In this document: positions 35,641 through 46,098 of the stretch, piece after piece | How the letters are laid out: each line of letters begins with the position of its first letter | How positions within the stretch are numbered: the first letter of the stretch is position 1 | Assembly: GCF_964355755.1 (NCBI RefSeq) | Contig: NC_092672.1 | Coordinates: forward strand, 10,042,501-10,102,500 | From: Antedon mediterranea | Taxonomy: Eukaryota > Echinodermata > Crinoidea > Comatulida > Antedonidae | Length of the DNA stretch: 60,000 nucleotides | Direction: 5' to 3' | Position numbers and translations under genes: made by a program | Notes under the pieces: generated by a model | The model's input: the letters and a program-made list of their open reading frames with translations, nothing else | The model's database searches: none | What the model was told of the DNA's origin: nothing

Positions 35641-35857
35641 TAAAGCGTGGTTCCCACTAGAACGCAACGCAGCGACATATCGACGCAAAGTGCTGTATTG
35701 CGTAATCACAAGTAGGAACCGACGACGCAATAGTGCTGCAAAAATCACAGGTTTGATTTCACGCAGGCGGGGGATCAAACACAATTATTAGAAGGGCATT
35801 TGCTTACGTTGCGTATGTTTCGTTAAGTTGCGTCGCAAGTGGGAACCAAGCTTTAAC
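35641..35857. mobile_element. TGGTTCCCACT MITE, copy 3
   Basis: It runs from TAAAGCGTGGTTCCCACTAG to AGTGGGAACCAAGCTTTA. The interior matches the second copy in gene 1 intron 3 (ATATCGACGCAAAGTGCTGT and TTGCGTAATCACAAGT). It is downstream of gene 4 in block B1. Confidence 0.88.
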
Positions 35858-36715
35858 CGCTCGGCCACTCGACCAAGTAACACACACCCACGATCGACCT
35901 TTGTGAAGGTAATACAAACAACGGTAATCAGTAATAACATAGTTATGGTTCATACTCATATTCAATCAAATGACGTCATGATTACTAACAGCAATAACAT
36001 ATTTTGACAATACAACGATTTTATTATCATGACGTCATTTAAATTGAATTTTCTAAAACTTTATTTATATAACAAAATCGGCATAGATGGTTTAGTTATC
36101 CTATACAAGTTATAAAAAAACTCTTTAAGTTTATTTTGTGTAAAGAAAATGTAATTGTTGAAGGTCGATCTTTTTCGTCCTGTGTCTAGAAGCCTTTATA
36201 CGGTTCAATAGTCTTTCTGCGCATGTATAACAGTTACATTAATTAATATCATTTTTTATTATAATTAATAACTTTATAATTATACATCAGTATCGTTATC
36301 ATTTTAGAATTACAAATACCCTCAACTATTGCATTATAATAATTCCCTTTTTTGTCCTTATTCAATTCGTAATCAATCACCTAATATTTCCATTTAAAAA
36401 ACCATTACTAAATAATTATATGTGTTGTCTAGGGCATGTTTCAATGTCACTCCCTATAAAATTGATCAAGTAAGGTCTACATACTATTTTGTTCACAAAT
36501 CGTTCTAGTACACGCAACTGGGGATCAGTTATCCCAGGTTGACCCAATGTTTTCAGAGCTTTCTGTTTGTAGCAGCAATACCACATGCCATTAAAAAAAA
36601 GTGTTCGACTTTTATTTGAGAATCGTCCATTTCTATAGGTCTTCTCGATACGAGCCCTCGGATCTATTGATCCATTTTTATTATTACAACCAAACGACCG
36701 ACATAATGAGCCGTG

Positions 36716-36798
36716 CATCTTAAATTATATAAATCCACAAGACACTATTAAAATTTACCAAACATAAAATTGTTAGTGGATTTATATAATTTAAGATG
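36716..36798. repeat. 23-bp perfect inverted repeat
   Basis: CATCTTAAATTATATAAATC continues CAC on the left, and the exact complement follows after a 37-bp loop. Two open frames on opposite strands start or end in it. It could be a tiny foldback element or the ends of a deleted transposon. Confidence 0.9.
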
Positions 36799-37772
36799 TT
36801 TTCTTCCTAATACAATATTAACAAGTTTGGATTGTTGCCACATTTACCATTTAGGAGATTTGGTACACTTTAAATTGATGCTGGGCCACTGTGCGTGGCG
36901 TAGGGACATACCGATTAAGAGTAACACTGTGGCGTGGAGAGAAGCGGTAAATACAATATCTCTCATAAAGTGAGACTAGACATTTTCCGTTTGTCATCTT
37001 TAAGTTGAGTACATTTTGAAATTGTTAACATCTTTTAACTGGTGTTTGAAATTATAAATATGCTAGGAATTATTACAAACGGTCTGTTTTTTATGGTCTG
37101 TACCCATTTCATTTAAGGTGTATGCCATGTATTGCATTACAACGGCAAACCCCTCATTCTTGCTGATCTCATTTTATCTGTGATAACGGTACAGCAACGT
37201 AAAAAGATAGGTATACACATGGAATTGCGGGTGCCGGTACACTGTGTATATTCATATAGATAATATTACAGTGATGGTATGATGATTTATTGTAAATAAC
37301 GTACGGATAATACTTAGGCTTGTCATACGTATTATTTTCACCAATTACCCCATACACCCTTTTTATTTGAGGTTTTCATTTTATTTATTTGACTCGGACT
37401 TAGATTTAGAAAATGATGGTCATTATCTCTCTGTAATCAATAGAAAAACAATGAAATGATGTTGTCTTGTCACACCTTTATCCTCCGTTTTTTTTTGTTT
37501 CTCCAAGTTCAATATCGTTTTGGCTACACATATAACGGGATATGTAATATTCTTTTGGATTATCTGCCTCCGAGGTTCAAATTTACCAATTAAAAACAAC
37601 TGTTTCCAATGACTGACCCCACCTCCTGACTCCCGTGAGCGCCAAACACATTTGGTTTGTCTTTAATGTATTTGCAGATCACGTCAATACCGCCACTTGT
37701 CCAATCTGGACACTTTGCTCCACAACGATACACACTAGCCAATAAGTGATAGCGGGCTACCAAATAATTTAT

Positions 37773-37905
37773 CTGGCGGCCGCCAATTAACTTTCTGGCG
37801 GCCGCCAATGACTTTTCTGGCGGCCGCCAATGAATTTTCTGGCGGCCGCTTTGCCAATGTCAAAGCATTACATGGCGGCCGCTAATGAATTATCTGGCGG
37901 CAGGC
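37773..37905. repeat. 22-bp GC-rich minisatellite with NotI sites
   Basis: Units CTGGCGGCCGCCAATGAATT occur at 37773, 37795, 37817 and 37839. A fifth GCGGCCGC lies at about 37875, and a truncated CTGGCGG at 37894. There are five 8-bp GCGGCCGC palindromes within about 110 bp, in otherwise AT-rich DNA, about 0.4 kb before gene 5. Confidence 0.96.
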
Positions 37906-38293
37906 AGATAATTTCAATTTAAAATTATAATTCACGAATGGATTTTCGTGTATTCTGATTGGATGGATTGGATTGGATGTGATGGTTAGCTCCTCAATTT
38001 TAAATAGTAGCTGAATCTTATTTTGGTAGTTCCTGTCTTGGTAAGACTACTTTGGAGTTACAAGGTAATTTTATTAATTATTAAAATGTTGATATTCTGT
38101 AGGTTTACTCTGGGTTTTGTAAAACTACTGAACAATAACTCGCATTCAAAATACTGTATTTTACTTTCAATTACGTAATATAGGCCTACAAATCGTATTT
38201 TTTATTAATGTTGAATTTCTAATCTGCAGCATAACGTCGTCACGTATTGTGTCAGATTTAGTTGGGTTTTTTTCTGACTTGAAAAAAGCAATC

Positions 38294-40655
38294 ATGTCTT
38301 TAGGAAAGCTGGTGCAGAATGATAAACGGTATGCGGAGGCGTTTAAAATGTTTCGAGAAGCTTCCGATCAAGAAAACAAAATGAAAACGTGGATACTACA
38401 AGACTTCTCAAAATTGATAAAGTCAACTTTCTTGCTCAAGATTGAAGAAGATATAGTCGAAATGATGGGGATAGGCAGCGGATTTGGTAATTATTATTAA
38501 TCTAAATCAGGAAAGAGTTAACGCTCATTCAGTCTGTGACGTAGTCACGTAAGTCAGAAGACTTTAGGCACGTTTGACTTAAATTAATAATAAATATTAC
38601 ATAAAACATACGCATTTATTTACATAAGCCTTTCATAAAAAAAAAAACAAATTAAAAAGAACTGGACAAGGGTAAACATGGTACATTTTAGATAAGAGTT
38701 AAAAATATTAAAATATAATTCGACAATTAAGCTTTTGTCAAATTGTATTTAACTTTCGGTAAAAATGTAATCATTTGACTTCTGTATACCAAATGTACTG
38801 TATATTATTTTGTTTCATAAAGTAGTAAACAGTTTGCAACTGTATAAGAGTTATCACACCACCATTATACATTGTTTATGTAATATGTATGTATTTCAAC
38901 AACAACAACAAAACGAAATTGAAAAATCAAAATTATTCTGTATTTTGAAAGGACAAATGGACATGCATTTGTTCGATGTCATCGGCAATTTCAATCAGAA
39001 AATAAACGAACTTGTAGTGGAACCCAATGCAGTAGAAATTGAAAAGTTCAAATCTTCAATTGCATCATCAGCAGCCGAATACAGTAACGTCACGCTTGAG
39101 TACGTTCCGAAAACGATTGAATCGTATTATAAGGTGGGTAAATCACTAGGTGATTCAATAGTAGAAATTAATTGTGTATTAATTAATATAATCATTAGTT
39201 AGCTAACGGTATTTGTCTATAGCTTTACTTAAACTTGTTTATATTCGTGTTTTGTTTTGTATTAGACACGGAATTCTACTAGAAAGTTCAATTTTATTCA
39301 TTGCATCCACGTTTTGGGTTATGTGGACGATCCGAAACAAGTAATCAAAGATGCGTTTAACAGTCTTTTAGAGGGCGGTATATTACTCATAATTCATTGT
39401 GCAGGTACGTTTTTGTGTGTGATTTTCTTTACATGAATGTAGCCTAGGTCGAACGAAAGCATTTAATATGTATTTCATTATTGATTTTTAAAATATTGAT
39501 TAGTAAAAATGTTTAATCCCAAGAAATTTAAAAATTGGTGACGTCACAAAAATATTCTCAAAGTTATCGGTATAAATGATTCAATATGGGTCGAGAAAAT
39601 AAATAGCACGCCCTATTTCGTTTTTTGACAAGAATTTAGCTCATTCAATGGTTGCTATAATTTAAATTATTATGATTAAGGCTGCGACACACTAGGACGT
39701 AATGGTCGACGATAACTTGATAAAAAAAAACATTTCGACAAGTTTAATTCTAAAATTCATTTTTATAATATTTTCCAATCAAATGAAGTCATGATCAATA
39801 AGAACAATACAATGTTTACATCACGATAGTAAACGTCATTTCATTGGGTCAAAAGCCGAAAGCATAGAGGGAATATAGTGGTGAAAACAGTAAATTGTTT
39901 TAAGGACCATTTATACTAGAACGATAACAATCGACGATAACTAGATAGATATGAAGTTTTATTACATACAATAGAAGATATTAAACAACTGTTCATCCAA
40001 TGACGTCACTATTAGGATTAATAATTTATTTTGTCTTTCTATGAAAATAATATTTGTAGACGTTCAATTAGAAAGAGCAATAATACAGTGAAGGTACAAC
40101 GATAATTATTAGTCATTTGATTAGATTTTCAAAAATATTATTTTCGATAAAAACAGCATAAATGGTTATCTTACTTCTATAATGATTACTTTTTTAATAT
40201 ATGAAACAATGTATGTCTATCTATTTATCGTCGATCGGTATCACTCTGCAGTTAGAATGTAGTAGTCTTTAGGCCTATAATGCTATATTTTTTATACAGT
40301 GTCACATGGTATGACTCAGATTTTGAACACCTTTGGAAAGAAGATGTTTGGTAACAAATGGCGGTACTTTCCAACTGGACGAGACATAGAAGAGATAATA
40401 GACGGTCTTGGTTTAAACTATATGACGGATGTTATAAACTCAAAGCTAGACATTTCAGAATGTGTAGACGGAAACTCAGATACTGGAAAAGTATTGTTAG
40501 ATTTCATAACGCATGTTGATCGCTTTTCTGAGCGTGCATCAGCAGACCTAGAAAAGGCCGTCTACGAAGCAGTAGACAGCAATGAATACTGCTTTAAAGA
40601 GGATGGTAAAACATACATGAAAATCGATTGTTCAACATTCGTAGTTAAAAAATAG
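38294..40655 (+). CDS. HNMT-like: HNMT-like methyltransferase, gene 5
   Basis: Exons 38294-38486, 38952-39133, 39266-39404 and 40300-40655 give 870 nt and 289 aa. I chose the ATG at 38294 to match the paralogues. The frame is open 45 bp further upstream to an ATG at 38249, because the leader acceptor seen in gene 4 (TTTTCAGACTGG) reads TTTCTGACTTG here. Motifs: GIGSGFG, VVEPNAVEIEKF, FIHCIHVLGYVDDP (Gly for the first Tyr of LYYV), LLIIHCA, VSHGMTQILNTFG and LLDFIT. Donors are GTAATT, GTGGGT and GTACGT. Intron 3 (895 bp) carries a transposon-like insertion absent from gene 4. The frame is intact. It is predicted to be a cytosolic SAM-dependent small-molecule methyltransferase with a shifted pocket. 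Confidence 0.88.
39650..40125. mobile_element. Insertion in gene 5 intron 3
   Basis: Gene 4 intron 3 has GAATTT- or CATTTAGCTCATTC followed directly by GATTCAAAAATATTATTTTC. In gene 5 about 475 bp separate the two. The inserted DNA has MITE-like words (GGCTGCGACACACTAGGACG, TATACTAGAACGATAACAAT) and two CAATGACGTCA-type stretches, so it may be a composite of two related elements. Confidence 0.7.
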
Positions 40656-40687
40656 TCTGATGATGCTGGTAATCTATATATAAATTC

Positions 40688-41466
40688 TGACATAGGCGAG
40701 CACATGGGACTAATCTTTGCCTTGGATACCTACCTGATCTATCTTAGATGTACCGCGAAATGTAAATTTGATAACATTAGTTTTCACTATTACGATATTG
40801 TTTCATATTTCTATCTTAGGACTTATAATGGGTTTTAAAACGACGATTTCATCGGTAGATTTTCAATTCAATTTCAATTTTACGCGGTCGAAATAATTTC
40901 ACGATGAGTTTACGGGTTCACCTTGCAACTTCCTGATTTCAACTAAGTTGGCTGTTAGTGGCTATAGCCATTTTAGTTTTTTGTTTATTTTCGGATCGGA
41001 CAGCGCGTGTGAAGGTACAGTAGTTAAAAAAATAAAAATGATACTGCAAATTAATAAAGATCAAATTAAATATATGCCATAAAGCATCGGAGTATATTGT
41101 GGGGAATAGTATTATAAAATTACATAGATTACAGATCTGATGATAAGTCATTTTGTTTAAAATCGAGTGAGATCCCTATGGCCGAGTTTTATTGAGTAAG
41201 CTGGCAGGAATAACTGTGGGCTATGTGTCCCGTTAGGATCGGGATACATCTGCCCTGGTTGCAAGCCGTCTAAAACGTCTTCCTTCCGAAACGGCGCACT
41301 CTGTCGCGGAAGTTATTTTCAAAAGATGTTTACATTAAATAATGTATTAATTGTTAGGATGGTATTTATTTGAATAAACGCCCAACACCTCCCCGAGAAC
41401 CATCGTCTACACTTCCTAGAGGGGGAGCGAGCGAAGCGATCTCACCCTCTAGTAGTAATACATATC
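40688..41466. mobile_element. Dispersed repeat downstream of gene 5
   Basis: Second copy of the sequence inserted in gene 3 intron 2. It starts GACATAGGCGAGCACA, carries GTTAGTGGCTATAGCCATTT and TTGCAAGCCGTCTAAAACGT, and ends near GATCTCACCCTCTAG. No coding frame is recognised. Presence at two unrelated cluster sites marks it as mobile. Confidence 0.78.
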
Positions 41467-41507
41467 AATAATATAAACAAAGCAATGTATGATATACCGA
41501 TTGGCCT

Positions 41508-41675
41508 AATGAATGTTTATGAGTGTAATAGTACAAATAATGTTATGAGGTGAACGTTGACAACGATGGAAAGTTATATTTCAACGAGGCGAAGATATAA
41601 CCACCAAATGTCATTATTTGTACCATTACACGAATATAAAACATTCATTATTTGTTTTATATAACATATAAATGG
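41508..41675. mobile_element. Hairpin MITE GTACAAATAATG, copy 2
   Basis: AATGAATGTTTATGAGTGTA continues ATAGTACAAATAATG, and the far end carries the complement (CATTATTTGTACCATTACAC and on to ACATTCATT). The inverted ends total about 35 bp. The core TTATATTTCAACGAGGCGAA is shared with copy 1. Confidence 0.88.
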
Positions 41676-43229
41676 ATTCCTGTCATTTGAATCATATTGA
41701 ATAAAAGGTTGGCATGGGCCAACATTTGTTGATTCACATTGATTGAAACTGTAATATTTTTTTTTAATAGTATATTAAATATAATATTTATTTGGTTGGA
41801 TGAACACACCTACTGTAATGTTAATTAAGTCAACAAATGACGAAACATCATCTAGGCTAAGTTAGTTTTTTTATTCAACGATTCCACGTCTTTTAGAGAT
41901 GTAATTATTTAAAATCATACAAACGATCTAAAGCTAATTTAAATGCCTTTTTTTTCTTAATTAGTACATATCTCTCAAAAAAATGTACTCCCATCGCGAT
42001 ATTCGTAAAGCGTATTCGTGTTGACGAATATCACCAGTCATATTCGTAACTACAAAACGAGTACAGTTTATGACCTATTTTGCACATTTTGCCTTTGAAT
42101 CAGGAATGATTCAGGATTATAATATAATTATATATTTATTGAAAGTAATTTACTAAATTAATTTACTAAAATGCCAGGCCAATTTTGATAAATAGCAGTT
42201 TTTAAAGTCCTCAATCGCTTTGATATTACGCTAGGCATAGGTAGCCAACACGTACAGGCGCTTCGCTCAAATTTACCGCATATTTTGGACGGCGCCCTAA
42301 ATATTTCGTTGCCATAAGAAACAGATTTTTACTGGCTTACAAAAACGAATACGTGTGCGTGACGTATCCGTTTTCGTTATCGTATTCGTAAGATTGCGAA
42401 ACCTCTCTATTATCTACTTAGGCCCTACCCCGAAAATTGTAGGCGCTATCGTGATAAACAAAGCAAGCACTATACTTGGTAAAATAGAATTTTGTTTTAA
42501 TGAAAGCACTAAACTGAGTGAAGTACTTTGGCAAAATATATCAGGGAAAACATTATTCGGGGTGAGAGAGAGAGAGAATTTTTTTTTTTACCTTGAATTA
42601 CCTTGAAATTAAAGCTCAGGTACAGGCATGAATTTTAAATATAATGTTTGGTTAATTGTACATATATCAAATATTTGTAACAGAAATCGAGACGAAAAAA
42701 CATGAATTTCCCTTAATATGGTCAAATACAAAATTTGGCAAAATTCTTCCATAAAAAACCAGGAAGACTTTTTTTCAGTAGTTAGGTAGTTAACCTAATG
42801 TAATAACATGTCTGGTGACTCCCTAGACGGTGAAAAAAGATGCTGGATATACGGTGGATGATTTTTTCTATAGCATGAAAATAAAAATCTGAAGTTGAAT
42901 AAAAATATCAGAAATGTAATATTCAAGTTATATTACCTATATTTAGTCATCTGATAACATTTTTTACTACACCGTTTATTTTTCATAGCTTTTTAAAATG
43001 CCTCTTTATTTACAAAATTTGTGTACAAAAGAATAGAGATTTTACTGTGTAATTTGAACTATCCCCCCACTGATAAGAAAGTGCTTATTTTCAACAAGCT
43101 CGTGTAACACAAATAAAAACCCAAAAAAGTATGAAACATAGGGGAAACTATAGATCGATAATTATTGGAATGTATGATCAACAGAAATTTTTTTCCCGTA
43201 CCTAGCCTTTAAGGCTAAAGCACCAAGAA

Positions 43230-43246
43230 GGGGGGGGGGGGGGGGG
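43230..43246 (+). repeat. 17-nt G homopolymer
   Basis: Seventeen consecutive G, then TGGG. It could form a G-quadruplex and is also a common site of assembly error. Confidence 0.95.
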
Positions 43247-43869
43247 TGGGCGCCGAACTGGATATTTTGTAATTTTGTAAATAGGTAATGAATAACTGCG
43301 ACTTGCGCATTCCACAACTTTCTTCTCCTCTAAAGGTCCCTTCGTGTCGAGTGCTGCTTAATGGTGCCTGTTCGTCCATATCCGAGAAGACTTGTTCTAC
43401 CACCATAACAATGGTCAAGGAGTGTCTTTACCTGTGCCGATTGTATTGAATCAACAAACAACGGTCATCAGTAATAACATTAGCTGCGGTTAATATGATG
43501 CTCGTGGAAAGCGACTACGCAATTGGAGCCCATTATTACACTTGGATATATGAATATGCATTTTTCTTACATAAAAAAAAAAACAAAACTATAGAACTAT
43601 CATATTCATTTATGCAGCCGTCCAATCAAATGACGCCATTACTAAAAGAATAGAATCTTGAAAATACAACGATTTTATTATCATGACTTCATTTAATTGA
43701 ATTTTCAAAAATTTTATTTTTGATCAAAATCGGCATAGATGGTTAGGCCTATCATTATAAGTTTAAAAAAAAGTGTTTTAGTTTATTTTGTGTAAAGAAA
43801 ATGTAATTTTTTAAGGTCGATCTTTTTCGTCCTGTGTCTAACAGCCTTTATACGGTTCAATCGGTTCAT

Positions 43870-46098
43870 TCTGCGCATATAAACATTGTGTGTTGCAGAA
43901 TGACTTTTCGACACAATTACGCGCGTCGTCACACACGAATTGTCGGTAATTAAATGTAAATATATAATCAATGTATTACAGAAAAGGAAAACAACTACAC
44001 GTACATATAATCAATCCATTCATTGAATTTTATTTGCCAAAAATATATTTTTAAATAAGGTTATTTCAAAATGAAAAAAAAAAATACTTCATGTTCTTAA
44101 TGGGTATAATACCAATGATTAGTAGAACACTGACTAGCATAGCACACAAATTGAAGCTGGAATACTTTTGAAATAAACAAACAGCCGGCGAACAACAACG
44201 CAAACATGTACATAAACAATACATACAGTTACAGTTACAACTTCTAGTAAGTAGTCCGTACAATAACAATTTATTGTACAAAATAAATAAGAAACAAGAA
44301 CGCTGTCATGATGAAACCGAAAATTCATCGAGACTTGAGACACATTTCAGAGTCTCTAAAATGTGTGTTGGGCCTAAATAAAGATTGTTTAACACTATAG
44401 GCCTACGTAGCATACAGCATTTACAATTTGAGTGGATGACGCTCGGCCTTCGTTAAAAGTAGTTTGGCAAAACATAGGGCCTAATACAATAATAAAGGTC
44501 TGCACTCTTACGAGTGTCTCTCGTTATAATTAACAACGTTATCCTGGTATATTCAAAATAATGATTGATTCCTGAATCCTGAATTCATTGCGGATATTAT
44601 TTATTATTTATTGGAATATTATTAGTAAAGCGTTCGTTCAAATACAATGCACGACTATGATGAACGACACTGACCTTATCAATGATGATCACACTGCCTA
44701 ACACTTCTCCGAAAGTATACTACGACAACACACTGCATGTGGAGAGCTTATTTAACTTGATAAATAATGTAGCCTACTATAAACATTGTAGTAACGTCGA
44801 ACACAAAATTGCTCTGAAGTAGGCAATAGTAATGAAAATTCAGTTTTGACGAACGACGTTCAAAGTAAACATAACGTTAGCATCACTGCATTTGACTTTT
44901 GAATGACGTAATTTGAATACATTTTATACGCAGATGCAAGGTGTCCGAGTCTCGCATAATTACGTCATCATAACGTGTACTTCTGCATACAACTGCATTT
45001 CTACATTATTGTCTTTATTAAAAGTACAAAATGACCAATTTGTTAATCATTTGTTAAATTCTTCATGCTAGTCGGATGACTGTATATTTATATATCATTG
45101 TATGCTTATTATTCAATTGTATGTCGCAAAGAGTTAATTGTTGGTCTTTCATGAAATTATTTAAAATAAATATTCAATATTGCGTTACCAGGGCTTTCAA
45201 TTACATACAGCTAGCTTTAATTGGGTGTGGCTACGGCACAGAATCATAACTTGGATTGCTATACAAAAATAATATTTAAAAATCTGATAATTTACTACTT
45301 ACAAATGTCAAATAATACTGTAAAAATATCTTGAACAAAATGCCATGTTGACGTGTAAAATAATTTCCGTAAAGGTTAAATTGTTGGAAGCCCAAAGTCA
45401 TGTTTATTGTGTCAGATTTTACGTAGTGTACGCACCGAAAAATACAGTGTTGTATCTCCGGACAACTCGGAAACCGAATGTTCGAACAAGTATTCAGTTT
45501 GACGGAATTAGTTTCTATAAACTGAGCGTTTTTAATAAAATACAGATTTATTTGTAAAATACCGGCAACGGATAAAATATTCACTACACAACATCGCTGT
45601 ATGAATAAAAAACGTACTGGAAAAACGGTTTATCACCATAGAAGGCTAAGGCTAAGTTTACGGCTTTTGTTCTCTGCGGGTGAAATAAATGATTGCCGGT
45701 GAACTAACACTATACCACTCGGCCAAACATCTGGCTTGGAAAAAAACCTGTTGACAATAGGTATCATAGCGCCCCTACAATTTCCAATAATGTATGCTAT
45801 AATTTCTGCCTTAACTTGATAGGCGAAACATTCGGAGACGATTTAATGATTAATATAATATTGATACGAATATACATAGAAACAAGATTCTGGCAAAAAC
45901 GAGGATGATATTGTATAACGAACGATGAAGTTGATCGATCTCTCACGTTCTAGAACTATATTATAGTTAACAATATTAATTACGGTACTCGCTTCTATTA
46001 CGCATTATTTTACAATAATGAAACGTATATATGTTTATAAATATTTATCATAGACACACAGTAATTAGAAAGCCGAATTACTCAGTTAGGAAAGGATA
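43870..46098. other. Intergenic region between gene 5 block and GPCR
   Basis: No coding exon or repeat family is recognisable. Open frames at 43783-44343 (minus) and 45276-45584 (both strands) have no supporting motif. Confidence 0.5.

Larger units (their letters stand above)
32220..36240 (+). repeat. Segmental duplication block B1
   Basis: Collinear with 37970-43870: the upstream words ATGTGATGGTTAGCT and TACTTTCAATTACG, the whole of gene 4 against gene 5, then the downstream hairpin MITE, AGTACATATCTCTC, CGAGAAGACTTGTTCTACCAC and finally GGTCGATCTTTTTCGTCCTG. Edges are approximate. Confidence 0.85.
36240..37969. other. Gene 4-gene 5 intergenic region
   Basis: This is sequence not shared between blocks B1 and B2. 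It holds a 23-bp perfect inverted repeat (36716-36738 with 36776-36798) and the NotI-rich minisatellite (37773-37905). A minus-strand 100-codon frame (36416-36718) and another at 37590-37808 are open but unassignable. Confidence 0.5.
37970..43870 (+). repeat. Segmental duplication block B2
   Basis: Counterpart of block B1 with gene 5. It is longer because of insertions: about 475 bp in gene 5 intron 3, the 0.8-kb dispersed repeat at 40688-41466, and roughly 0.4 kb of ATTCGTAA-rich sequence around 42000-42400. Confidence 0.82.

Noticed and set aside
36416-36973. Divergent open frames around 36.4-37.0 kb
   Set aside because: They share the 23-bp inverted repeat at their ends and show no known motif.
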